A DNA stretch of 64,000 nt from contig NZ_SOZH01000001.1 in NCBI RefSeq assembly GCF_004519295.1, positions 248,001-312,000 of the forward strand, in the 5' to 3' direction. The notes beneath the pieces are model-generated. The model saw only the letters and a list, made by a program, of their open reading frames with translations, was not told where the DNA came from and ran no database searches. Each line of letters starts with the position of its first letter. Position 1 is the first letter of the stretch. This stretch comes from Cellulosimicrobium funkei (GTDB lineage: Bacteria > Actinomycetota > Actinomycetes > Actinomycetales > Cellulomonadaceae). Of the stretch, positions 31,151-38,767 are shown piece by piece. The translations under genes and the position numbers were made by a program.

Positions 31151-32019
31151 GGCGCGCCCCGGTGCGGCCCGAGGAGCGCCTCGCGCACGGCGGGCACCAT
31201 GCGGCGGCTCACCGGGACCTCGTGCCCGGCGACGACGAGCGCGGGCTGCGCCCCGCCGAACCGCGCCGCGGTCACGGCCGCGCGGTCCACGAGGTACGAC
31301 CGGTGCACGCGCAGGAACCCCGCGGGCGCCCACCGCTCCTCGAGATCGGAGAGCGGCTCGCGCACGAGGAACTGCTCGGTGTCCGTCACGAGCCGGGAGT
31401 AGTCGCCCTGCGCCTGCACCCACCGCACCGCGCTGCGCCGGACGAGCCGCGTCGTCGTGCCGACCGTCACGACGAGCGTCTCCTCGGCCGGGGCCGCACC
31501 GCCCGCCGGGTCGCCGGCAACCGGCGGTGGAGCGGCGGCGCTCGCGGACGGTGCCGCCGCGTCGGTCGCGGGGGTGCGCCCCGCCGCGGTGCGCTCCGCG
31601 ACCCGTTCGACGACGCGGTCGACCGCGCGCGTGAGCCGCTCGCGCCGCACGGGCTTGAGCACGTAGTCGACGGCCTCGACGTCGAACGCCTCCAGGGCGC
31701 GCGCCTCGTCGGCGGTGACGAACACGACCGCCGGGCGGTCGGCGAACCGCGAGAGCGCGCGGGCGAGGTCGAGGCCGGTCAGCCCCGGCATGTGGATGTC
31801 GAGGAACGCCGCGTCCACCGTGCGCGACGAGAGCTCGCGCAGCGCCTCGGAGCCGCTCGCGACCCCGCGCACGGTGCGCACGCGCGGGTCGCGGCGGAGC
31901 AGGGCCACGAGCTCGTCGAGCACAGGCCGCTCGTCGTCGGCGACGAGCACGTCCAGCCCGACGGCGTCGCCCGCCCCGCCGGGGAGACCGCCGGCCGGAG
32001 CCGGGTCCGGGGTGGTCAC
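31147..32019 (-). CDS. LytTR-family response regulator
   Basis: 290 residues from a GTG overlapping the kinase stop codon. The receiver domain (about 22-140) has DDERPVLDEL, the phospho-acceptor Asp74 in FLDIHMPGLTG, and DYVLKPV with the conserved Lys. A Pro/Ala linker precedes the LytTR DNA-binding domain (about 190-285; VRWVQAQGDYSRLVT, GFLRVHRSYLVDRAAV, VSRRMVPAVREAL). LytTR proteins bind pairs of 9-10-bp direct repeats two helical turns apart; such a pair lies upstream of cstA (41155-41191). It is the transcriptional output of the sensor kinase encoded just upstream. Confidence 0.93.
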   Translation of the reverse strand: MTTPDPAPAGGLPGGAGDAVGLDVLVADDERPVLDELVALLRRDPRVRTVRGVASGSEALRELSSRTVDAAFLDIHMPGLTGLDLARALSRFADRPAVVFVTADEARALEAFDVEAVDYVLKPVRRERLTRAVDRVVERVAERTAAGRTPATDAAAPSASAAAPPPVAGDPAGGAAPAEETLVVTVGTTTRLVRRSAVRWVQAQGDYSRLVTDTEQFLVREPLSDLEERWAPAGFLRVHRSYLVDRAAVTAARFGGAQPALVVAGHEVPVSRRMVPAVREALLGPHRGAP

Positions 32020-33188
32020 GGCACGCTCACCTCCGTCTCGTGCAGCGGCTGCGACCGCGGGACGCGCAGCCGCACGAGCGTGCCCGAGCCGGGCGCGGTC
32101 TCGATGTCGAGCGCGTGGTCGTCGCCGTAGAGCTGACGCACGCGCGTGTCGACGTTGCGCAGGCCCACGTGCGTCGTGTCGCGCGACGTGAGGAGCTCGC
32201 GCACGACGGCCGGGTCCATGCCGACGCCGTCGTCCTCGACCGTGATCTCCGTCTGGGTGCCCTCGTCGCGCGCGGTGATGACGATCGTGCCGCCGTGCTC
32301 GCGCGGCTCCAGACCGTGGCGCACGGCGTTCTCGACGAGGGGCTGCACGGAGAGGAAGGGGATGACGGCCGTCAGCGACTCCGGCGCGATCTGCAGGGTG
32401 ACGGCGAGGCGCTCGCCGAACCGGGCGCGCTCGAGCTCGACGTACGAGTGGATCGAGCGCAGCTCGTCGGCGAGGGTCGTGAAGTCGCCGCGCCCGCGGA
32501 ACGAGTAGCGCGTGAAGTCGGCGAAGTCGAGCACGAGGTCGCGCGCCCGCTCGGGGTCGGTGCTGATGAACGACGCGATGGCCCCGAGCGCGTTGTAGAT
32601 GAAGTGCGGGCTGATCTGGGCGCGCAGCGCGCGCAGCTCGGCCTGCGCGAGCGCCGTGCGCGACGCCTCCAGCTCGGCGAGCTCGAGCTGCGCCGCGCAC
32701 CACTGCGCCACCTCGCCCGTCGCGCGCACGAGCGGCGGCCGCACGGTGTCGGCGAAGGCGACGACGACCCCGGCGACGCGGCCGCCCGCGACGACGGGCG
32801 CCCCGACGGCGTCCTCGACGTCGCCGCTCTCGACGTGGCGCCGTCCCGTCGCGAGGACGCGCTCGGCGACGCGCCGCGCGTCGGGCTCGAGCGTCGAGCT
32901 CCCGTCGAGAGCGACCGCCCCGTCCGCCGTGACGACGGCGAGCGCGTCGGCACCGAGGAGCTGGCGCAGGGAGCGGGCCGCGCGGCCGACGTCGTCGCCG
33001 TCGAGCCCGTCGCGCAGGTGCGTCGCGGCGCGCGACGCGAGGTGGAGGGTGCGGAACGTCGCCCGGTCGGAGTCGCTCCCGAGCTCGCGCGACCCGCGCG
33101 CGAGCCGCCAGGCGAGCACGAGCCCGAGGGTGAGCAGGACGCCCACGACGAGACCGGCGGCGGCGCCGGCGAACACGGGCCCGGACAT
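32016..33188 (-). CDS. LytS/BtsS-type sensor histidine kinase
   Basis: 390 residues. One N-terminal transmembrane helix (about 8-28) is followed by a GAF-like sensory domain (about 60-175), the His_kinase domain with His195 in ISPHFIYNALGAIASF, and an HATPase domain with QPLVENAVRHGLEP and EDDGVGMDP. Unlike classical LytS and BtsS it lacks the multi-helix 5TM sensor, so the ligand is probably sensed in the cytosol by the GAF-like domain. Start ATG has TACGAT 6 nt upstream. It is the first gene of the operon. Confidence 0.9.
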   Translation of the reverse strand: MSGPVFAGAAAGLVVGVLLTLGLVLAWRLARGSRELGSDSDRATFRTLHLASRAATHLRDGLDGDDVGRAARSLRQLLGADALAVVTADGAVALDGSSTLEPDARRVAERVLATGRRHVESGDVEDAVGAPVVAGGRVAGVVVAFADTVRPPLVRATGEVAQWCAAQLELAELEASRTALAQAELRALRAQISPHFIYNALGAIASFISTDPERARDLVLDFADFTRYSFRGRGDFTTLADELRSIHSYVELERARFGERLAVTLQIAPESLTAVIPFLSVQPLVENAVRHGLEPREHGGTIVITARDEGTQTEITVEDDGVGMDPAVVRELLTSRDTTHVGLRNVDTRVRQLYGDDHALDIETAPGSGTLVRLRVPRSQPLHETEVSVP

Positions 33189-33194
33189 GCAGTG

Positions 33195-33200
33195 ATCGTA
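33195..33200 (-). promoter_or_regulatory. Leaderless -10 element (TACGAT) of the kinase operon
   Basis: TACGAT on the minus strand lies 6 nt before the ATG at 33188. It is 33 bp from the divergent iron box. Confidence 0.5.
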
Positions 33201-33233
33201 TCCAGCGCGGCGTCACCCGCCCCGGTAGGCAGG

Positions 33234-33252
33234 TAAGGTTAGGCGACCCTAT
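33234..33252 (+). promoter_or_regulatory. DtxR/IdeR iron box
   Basis: The 19-bp site beginning TAAGGTTAGGC matches the TTAGGTTAGGCTAACCTAA consensus at 15 of 19 positions. It lies 22 bp before the GTG of the siderophore-binding lipoprotein, where Fe(II)-bound DtxR/IdeR would block transcription. Confidence 0.8.
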
Positions 33253-33273
33253 CCCACGACGGAGGAACCTCCT

Positions 33274-34230
33274 GTGCCGATCTCCCGGACCACGTCGAGC
33301 CCGCGCGTGCGCCGCAGCGTCACCACCACCGCCCTCGTGCTCGCCGCGACCCTCCTCGCGGCGTGCTCGTCCGACCCCGAGCCCGCGGCGACGGCGCCGG
33401 ACGACACCGCGGCGGGGTACGCCGTCGAGCACGCGCGGGGGACCGCCGAGCTCGACGCGGCGCCGCAGCGCGTCGTGACGCTCGAGCCCGTCGAGACGGA
33501 CACGGCCGTCGCGCTCGGAGTCGTCCCCGTGGGCGCCGCCGTGCTGAGCGTCGAGGCGGGCGTGCCCGCGTACCTCGGCGAGGAGGCGCAGGCGATCGAG
33601 GTCGTCGGGACCGTCCCCGAGCCGAACCTCGAGGCCATCGCGGCGCTCGAGCCGGACCTCATCCTCGGCACGGAGTCGCGCCACTCCGACCTGTACGACC
33701 AGCTCGCGAGCGTCGCGCCGACCGTCTTCATGGCGACCCAGACCGACCCGTGGCAGGAGAACGTGCTGCTCGTCGGCCGCGCGCTCGGCCGCGAGGCGGA
33801 CGCCCAGGCTCTGCTCGACGCCTACGACGCGCGGTGCGCCCAGCTCCAGGAGGACTACGGCGTCTCCGGCACGGCGCAGCTCCTGCGCCCGCGCGACGGC
33901 ATCGTGTCCGCGTACGGGCCGCGGTCGTTCGCGGGCAGCACGCTCGAGTGCGTCGGGTTCACGACGCCGGAGCAGGAGTGGGGCGAGGACATCTCCGTGG
34001 ACCTGTCCCCGGAGCGCGTGACCGAGGCCGCCGCCGACCTCGTGCTCGTCTCGGCCGCCGACCCCGACGACGCGTCCGCGGTGCCCGCGGAGATCCCGCT
34101 CAACGCCGCGTCGTTCCCCGACGTGCGCGTCGTGGACCAGTCGTCCTGGATCAGCGGCGTCGGGCCGCTCGGCGGGCAGGCCGTGCTCGACGACGTCGAG
34201 CGCTTCCTGCAGGACCGTGCCGGCTCCTGA
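33274..34230 (+). CDS. Iron-siderophore ABC transporter substrate-binding lipoprotein
   Basis: 318 residues from GTG with a GGAGGAA site. The lipoprotein signal ends at lipobox LAAC (Cys31), followed by SSDPEPAA. The PeripBP/TroA-type fold is shown by RVVTLEPVETDTAVALGVVPVGA, LEAIAALEPDLILGTES and GRALGREADAQALLDAYDARC. It captures ferric siderophores for an ABC importer; permease and ATPase genes are not nearby. An iron box covers its promoter. The downstream siderophore-interacting protein gene overlaps it by 14 bp. Confidence 0.92.
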   Translation: MPISRTTSSPRVRRSVTTTALVLAATLLAACSSDPEPAATAPDDTAAGYAVEHARGTAELDAAPQRVVTLEPVETDTAVALGVVPVGAAVLSVEAGVPAYLGEEAQAIEVVGTVPEPNLEAIAALEPDLILGTESRHSDLYDQLASVAPTVFMATQTDPWQENVLLVGRALGREADAQALLDAYDARCAQLQEDYGVSGTAQLLRPRDGIVSAYGPRSFAGSTLECVGFTTPEQEWGEDISVDLSPERVTEAAADLVLVSAADPDDASAVPAEIPLNAASFPDVRVVDQSSWISGVGPLGGQAVLDDVERFLQDRAGS

Positions 34231-35143
34231 CGCGGCGGCCGGGCCCCCGGCGACCGCCGGGAGCCCGGCCGGGTGCCGGTTCCACCGGTCGCCCAACGTG
34301 CTCTTCCCGACGACGGTCGCGCGCGTGCACGACGTCGGCCCGCGCCTCGTGCGCGTGACGCTCGCCGGTCCGGACCTCGCCGTGTGCGCCGACGTCGGGC
34401 TCGACCAGCGCGTGAAGATCCTGCTCCCGGGGCCGGGCGCGGACCGCCTCGCGCGCCGGGCGCGCCTCGCGGACGAGAGCACGTGGCGCCGTGAGTGGTC
34501 CGCGCTCGACGACGACGAGCGCCCCGTCATGCGCTCGTACACGCCCGTGGCCGTGCGGTCGGAGGCCGCCGAGGTCGACCTCGACCTGTACCTGCACGAG
34601 CCCGCGGGCCCGGCGAGCGCCTGGGCGCGGCGGGCGGCGGTCGGGGACCGCGTCCTGCTGTCCGCGCCGCACGCGCGGTACGGCGTGACCGACCATGGCA
34701 CGCAGTGGGACCCGGGGCCCGCCGTCGGGCACGTGCTCCTCGTCGCGGACGAGACGTCCGCGCCCGCGGTGCGCGGGATCCTCGCGAGCCTCGGCCCCGA
34801 CGTCCGGGCGCACGTGCTCGTCGAGGCCGACGACCCGGCGGACGCCCCGCTCGGTGACGTGCCCGCGACCGTGCACGTCGAGCGCGTGCCCCGCGCGCGA
34901 CGCCGGGGCGCCGAGCGGGCGGTGCTGGGCGCCGTCCGCGACTGGGTCGCGGAGCACGGCCGGTCCGCGGCCTCTGCGGGTGACGGCTTCTACGCGTGGT
35001 GCGCGACGGAGAGCGCCACGGTCGCGCGCGTCCGGGCCGAGCTCGTGGCGGCGGGCGTGGCGCGGTCGCGCGTGCACGCCCAGGGCTACTGGCACGACCG
35101 CGCCCGGCCGGACGCGTCGGTCAGACGAGGAACGCGACCATGA
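34217..35143 (+). CDS. Siderophore-interacting protein (FAD-dependent ferric-siderophore reductase)
   Basis: 308 residues from a GTG inside the end of the previous gene. The FAD-binding domain (about 20-150) includes RSYTPVAVR, the isoalloxazine-binding motif, and YLHEPAGPASAWARRAAVGDRV. The C-terminal NAD(P)H-binding domain has VLLVADETSAPAVRGILASL and ends YWHDRARPD. SIP/ViuB proteins reduce ferric siderophores in the cytosol to release iron. Overlap with the binding-protein gene implies iron-repressed co-expression. The last 23 bp overlap a convergent gene. Confidence 0.93.
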   Translation: MPAPDAAAGPPATAGSPAGCRFHRSPNVLFPTTVARVHDVGPRLVRVTLAGPDLAVCADVGLDQRVKILLPGPGADRLARRARLADESTWRREWSALDDDERPVMRSYTPVAVRSEAAEVDLDLYLHEPAGPASAWARRAAVGDRVLLSAPHARYGVTDHGTQWDPGPAVGHVLLVADETSAPAVRGILASLGPDVRAHVLVEADDPADAPLGDVPATVHVERVPRARRRGAERAVLGAVRDWVAEHGRSAASAGDGFYAWCATESATVARVRAELVAAGVARSRVHAQGYWHDRARPDASVRRGTRP

Positions 35144-35750
35144 CGACGAACGCGACCAGGAAGAACAGCAGCACGCCGACCCCGACGAGCAGGCCCAGCG
35201 CGACCGGGTGCGCCTGACGCCACGGCACGAGCCGGGGGTCCATCGCCCGCAGCTGCACGGGAGTGACCGGCTGGTGGACCGGGTTGAGGGGGACGCCGCG
35301 GTGCGCGAGGTCGAGCGCGACGGCCGAGAGCTGGTCGCGGTCCCACATCTGCCCGACGAGCAGGGCGAGGCGCTTCGTCGGCCCCACGACGATGAGGTGG
35401 TGCGTCGGCGTCATGCCCCCGAACCCCATGCTGTCGACCGTGACGACGCGCTCGATCTCGGCCACCGTGAACCGCCGCGGTCGGCCCCAGCCCTGGACCG
35501 TCACCGACCCGTCGCCGAACGTGACGCGGGAGCGGTCGGTGAAGCGGCGCGCGAGCACGTACGTCAGCGGGATCATCGCGAGCACGACGCACGCGTACCC
35601 GAGCGCGAGGGCGAGGTTGCGCGTGCTGATCCCCAGGGAGACCGCCGTGAGCCCGAGGATCGGCACGAGGACCGCGGCGAACGTGAGGTTGGCGCGCACC
35701 ACGCGGCGCTTGGCGTCGTCGTGCAAGGTCAGCTCCGTCACGGGCGGCAT
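35121..35750 (-). CDS. Membrane protein of unknown function with PH-like middle
   Basis: 209 residues from ATG (MPPVTELTLHDDAKRR). Two N-terminal transmembrane helices (about 23-65), a soluble middle with beta strands (RVTFGDGSVTVQGWGRPRRFTVAEIERVV, HHLIVVGPTKRLALLVGQMW) like bacterial PH domains, and one C-terminal helix (about 183-207). I do not recognise a family. It is a single gene converging on the siderophore-interacting protein gene with a 23-bp overlap. Confidence 0.7.
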   Translation of the reverse strand: MPPVTELTLHDDAKRRVVRANLTFAAVLVPILGLTAVSLGISTRNLALALGYACVVLAMIPLTYVLARRFTDRSRVTFGDGSVTVQGWGRPRRFTVAEIERVVTVDSMGFGGMTPTHHLIVVGPTKRLALLVGQMWDRDQLSAVALDLAHRGVPLNPVHQPVTPVQLRAMDPRLVPWRQAHPVALGLLVGVGVLLFFLVAFVVMVAFLV

Positions 35751-35832
35751 CGTCCCACGGCACCGCGCCCTCGCGCCGGGTGGCCCGCCCGGGCGGTGCA
35801 CGGTTCGCCCACCGGGCGGCACGATCGCTCTG

Positions 35833-36789
35833 CTACCTCCCGGCCTCGTCGTCGGGCGCGGCAGAGTCGATCAGGGCGAGCCACGCGTTCAGCTCTTCGA
35901 CCGCCTGTCCGAGCGTCAGGGGCAGACGAGCATCAGCGGCTGCGCGCTGGTAGTCCGCCGACCAGTGCTGGTGGGCGACCACCTCGCACGGCCACGTGCG
36001 CACGGCGCGCCCGAGAGTCCGGGCGTCACGTGCCCGCGCGTCGAAGATGTCCACGACCGCGGCGCGTACGGCCACGGGGTTGTCCCCGATCTCGTCGATC
36101 TCGCGCAGCAGTAGGAGATCCACGACGTCGCGAGCCCGATCGTTGACGGAGCCCGGTGGCTCGTGAGGGTCCGAGCACGCGTGGATCTTCTGGGCGACCT
36201 GGTACCGCAGCGCCAGGCCGACGAGGGCCACGGGATCCGGCAGACCGACGGGAGCGAGCGGTGGTGCTGTGAACGGCTCGGGGTCCTGGCCGGCTCCGCC
36301 CTCGTCAGGGGCGATCTCGACCTGGACCTTGCGCCACGTCTTGCCTTGCATCTCCAGGACGACGTCGAAGCGTCGGGGCTTGATCACGCGCGTGGGGGTC
36401 TCGATGACGTCGACCGCCGTGCGGCGGAGCGACAGCGGTCCCCACGGCTCGTCCAGGACGTCGTCGAGCTTGTCGAGGAAGTCGGCGATATCGCCGCGGA
36501 CAAGACCGTCGACGTCCTTGGTGGCGCGCGTGGAGGCGGCCGGGAGGCGGTGCTGGAGCAGGGTGCCGCCCTTGAGCAGGAAGTGTGGCTGCCCGTCGAG
36601 GTCCAGTGCGCGCTGAAGGACGGCGACGACGACGGTCGAGGCGATGAGCCAGCTCAGGCGTCCGCCGTAGGACCCGACCTTCTGCTCGGTCTGATTGATC
36701 CAGCTGCTGAGCATGCTCGACGAGGCCGGCGCCTTGGTCTTGGGCTTGAGCTCGGCGAGCGCGCGGGGCAGGTCAGGGAGCTGTGTCAC
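35833..36789 (-). CDS. AbiEii-type nucleotidyltransferase toxin
   Basis: 318 residues from a GTG, with AGGAG upstream inside the antitoxin gene. The nucleotidyltransferase motif is present: KGGTLLQHRL (Lys73-Gly-Gly) followed by ATKDVDG (Asp92, Asp94), the metal-binding pair. AbiEii proteins transfer nucleotides to tRNA or related targets and arrest growth; the pair aborts phage infection in some hosts. A later YQVAQKIHACSDPHEPP segment is the typical helical core with a Lys. The gene overlaps abiEi by 17 bp, so both are made from one mRNA. Confidence 0.88.
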   Translation of the reverse strand: MTQLPDLPRALAELKPKTKAPASSSMLSSWINQTEQKVGSYGGRLSWLIASTVVVAVLQRALDLDGQPHFLLKGGTLLQHRLPAASTRATKDVDGLVRGDIADFLDKLDDVLDEPWGPLSLRRTAVDVIETPTRVIKPRRFDVVLEMQGKTWRKVQVEIAPDEGGAGQDPEPFTAPPLAPVGLPDPVALVGLALRYQVAQKIHACSDPHEPPGSVNDRARDVVDLLLLREIDEIGDNPVAVRAAVVDIFDARARDARTLGRAVRTWPCEVVAHQHWSADYQRAAADARLPLTLGQAVEELNAWLALIDSAAPDDEAGR

Positions 36790-37336
36790 GGTCTTCGAGT
36801 CTCCTTCTGAGGCGTTCGCCCTCGTCGGCGGTGATGCGCCCGCTCTCTCGTGCGCCGTGCAGGGCTTGTCGCAGCAGATAGGTCGGGGTCCCGTTCTCGA
36901 TGCACTGCTCGATCGCGGTCGCAGGCTTGACGGTCGGGATCTGCTCGAACCACCCGATCTGGCGAGGCTCGAGGTCCTGATGGTGGACCTCGATCCCCTG
37001 TGCGCCCGAGCGTCGGATGCGTCGGTGCGTCGGCACGGTGACGTGGATGCGGTCGGGGTTGACGTCGCTGAGCTCGTACAGGGACAGGGCGGTCTCGTGG
37101 GACAGGGCTGCGTTCTCCACGCCGGTCCACAGCACGGCCAGATGCAGGTTGTCGTACTCGGAGGCGGGCACGACGGGCATGCGATAGACGCCGTGCGCGA
37201 CCTTCTGCAGTGCGCCACGCGCGATGAGCATGCGCAGTGCGTTCGGGCTGTGCCCGTCACGCAACGCGTCGGCACGCGTGACGAAGCCATGACGCTCGAA
37301 CGCCTCCTCAAGGAGGCGTTCCCGAGTAGGTGCCAT
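36773..37336 (-). CDS. AbiEi-type antitoxin/autorepressor
   Basis: 187 residues; the ATG (MAPTRERLLEEAFERHGFVTRADAL) is 6 nt after a -10-like TACACT. The N-terminal winged helix (1-60; TRADALRDGHSPNALRMLIARGALQKVAHGVYRMP) is the AbiEi_4 DNA-binding domain. The C-terminal domain has LSHETALSLYELSDVNPDRIHVTVP. In the type IV AbiE systems this protein represses its own promoter and neutralises AbiEii without a stable complex. The large inverted repeat over its start is its presumed operator. Confidence 0.88.
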   Translation of the reverse strand: MAPTRERLLEEAFERHGFVTRADALRDGHSPNALRMLIARGALQKVAHGVYRMPVVPASEYDNLHLAVLWTGVENAALSHETALSLYELSDVNPDRIHVTVPTHRRIRRSGAQGIEVHHQDLEPRQIGWFEQIPTVKPATAIEQCIENGTPTYLLRQALHGARESGRITADEGERLRRRLEDRDTAP

Positions 37337-37371
37337 GTCAAAAGTGTATCGAAAACGAGATACTTTTGACA
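37336..37371 (-). promoter_or_regulatory. AbiE operator: long inverted repeat over the leaderless promoter
   Basis: TGTCAAAAGTGTATC (37336-37350) and GATACTTTTGACA (37359-37371) are complementary apart from a two-base GT insertion. The repeat spans the TACACT -10 element (37343-37348, minus strand) and the first base of the abiEi start codon. It is strikingly A+T-rich for this genome. Confidence 0.75.
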
Positions 37372-37496
37372 CTCACCTCGTGGCGACTCGCGCCGTCGGT
37401 CCGCTTCTTCGCCGTCCGCGAGACGTCCACGAGCGCGATGACGTCGTCGGCACGTGAGAGTCCGGGGCCGACAGCGTGCCGCCCGCAGCCTTCCGC

Positions 37497-38024
37497 TCAG
37501 GAGCCGCGGAAGAGGCGCTTGCGCGACCGCGGGTGGCCGGGGGAGCCGGCGGGCATGTCGTAGGCGCTCGTCCACACCGGGACGTCGTCGGGCGGGAGCG
37601 CACCGGCGCGGACCGCGGCCTCGTCCAGGTGCCGCGCGACGGCGCCGAAGCTCTCGCGGCAGGAGAGCTGGCCCTCGACGAGGGAGAGCGTGACGACGGT
37701 GCGGTGCGCGGCGCCGTCGGGCTGGACCGTAGCGACGCCCCGCCCGTGCGAGAAGAACGCCGCCGCACGCGGGGTGACGAGGCGGAGCACGTCGAGGTCG
37801 TCGAGGAAGAGCGCGCGGGCCGCGCCCCCGACCTCCCACAACGACGCGCCCTCGCGGTGCGCGGCGTCGGACGCCCGGCGCTTCCAGCGCAGCGCGCCGA
37901 ACGCGGCGGCGACCCACCCGGCCGCCGTCTCGGGGTCGGTCGCGAGCACGAGGGTGCACGCGGAGAACGTCCCCCGCGGCGGGTCGGACGTGATGCGGAC
38001 GGGAGGGCGAGCCACGCCCGTCAC
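37497..38024 (-). CDS. Unrecognised 175-residue protein
   Basis: Starts at a GTG in a GTGA overlap with the upstream membrane-protein gene. It is soluble with no signal peptide. Features include TFSACTLVLATDPETAAGWVAAAFGAL, then HREGASLWEVGGAARALFLDDLDVLRLV and AHRTVVTLSLVEGQLSCRESFGAVARHLDEA, and a basic tail PRSRKRLFRGS. I do not recognise it. Coupling suggests it works with the membrane protein encoded upstream. Confidence 0.6.
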   Translation of the reverse strand: MTGVARPPVRITSDPPRGTFSACTLVLATDPETAAGWVAAAFGALRWKRRASDAAHREGASLWEVGGAARALFLDDLDVLRLVTPRAAAFFSHGRGVATVQPDGAAHRTVVTLSLVEGQLSCRESFGAVARHLDEAAVRAGALPPDDVPVWTSAYDMPAGSPGHPRSRKRLFRGS

Positions 38025-38482
38025 CGTGGCCCGTGGGGGTCGGGCCCCTCGCCGAGGGCGGCGAGCGCCCGCAGCAGCACGTCGTGACCGGACCGGGCGG
38101 CCCCGGGCAGCCAGGCGGCGAAGACCGCGCCGAAGGCGAGGGGGAGGAGCGCGACGAGCCACGCGACCCCGTTCCGGTAGACGGCGCCGAGCGTCGCGAT
38201 CCCGGCGGCCGCGGCGAGCCAGATCGCCACCAGCACGAGGTCCAGCCCGCTCGGGGCGACCGTCCCGCGCACGCGGACGCCGTCGGGCTCCTCGGTGAGC
38301 CGGGCGCGCAGCACGCTGTGCCCGCTCGCGTGCGCGCCGGGGGCCCAGCGGCGGGCGACGAGCACGTCGTCGCGCACGCGGACCCGGACCTCCTGCCCGC
38401 GGCGGGGCAGCTCCGCGGCGCGCTGCCGGACGTCGGCGACGGAGACCCGCGGCAGGAGCAGGTCGAGGGGGACGCGGAGCAC
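38021..38482 (-). CDS. Unrecognised membrane protein, translationally coupled
   Basis: 153 residues from GTG. An N-terminal soluble part rich in Arg and Val (RAAELPRRGQEVRVRVRDDVLVARRW) resembles a small beta domain; two hydrophobic helices follow (about 83-103 and 107-127), then an amphipathic C-terminus. It shares a GTGA junction with the downstream 175-residue gene. No family recognised. Confidence 0.6.
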   Translation of the reverse strand: MLRVPLDLLLPRVSVADVRQRAAELPRRGQEVRVRVRDDVLVARRWAPGAHASGHSVLRARLTEEPDGVRVRGTVAPSGLDLVLVAIWLAAAAGIATLGAVYRNGVAWLVALLPLAFGAVFAAWLPGAARSGHDVLLRALAALGEGPDPHGPR

Positions 38483-38500
38483 GGCGCCGAGCCTAGGCCG

Positions 38501-38767
38501 TCAGCAGCAGCGCGACCCCGGGTTGGCGTCCTGCTCGGCGTGCCGCATGCGCCAGAACTCGCGCTCGGTCATGACGACGCCACCCGGGTGCACCGCGCGC
38601 TGGTGCGCGGCGTAGGTCGCGTACGCGTCGTCGCCCATCACCTGCCGCACGTACCAGCGGACGTGGGCCGCGCCGTCGTGCACGCGGGCCGCCGCGGTGC
38701 GGAGCCCCGCCACGACGGTCGCACGGACCGTCGTGGCGGGACCCTGCGTCCCCTGCCGCACCGTCAC
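38501..38767 (-). CDS. YbdD/YjiX family CstA partner
   Basis: 88 residues from a GTG overlapping the cstA stop (GTGA). The conserved YbdD core is WYVRQVMGDDAYATYAAHQRAVHPGG followed by MTEREFWRMRHAEQDANPGSRCC, ending in paired Cys. YbdD/YjiX proteins are encoded next to CstA in many bacteria and are needed for pyruvate uptake by the E. coli transporters. The tail-to-head coupling here fits that. Confidence 0.93.
   Translation of the reverse strand: MTVRQGTQGPATTVRATVVAGLRTAAARVHDGAAHVRWYVRQVMGDDAYATYAAHQRAVHPGGVVMTEREFWRMRHAEQDANPGSRCC

Noticed and set aside
37366-37371. Perfect TTGACA on the + strand next to abiEi
   Set aside because: No + strand gene or -10 follows at suitable spacing; the hexamer is part of the AbiE inverted repeat.
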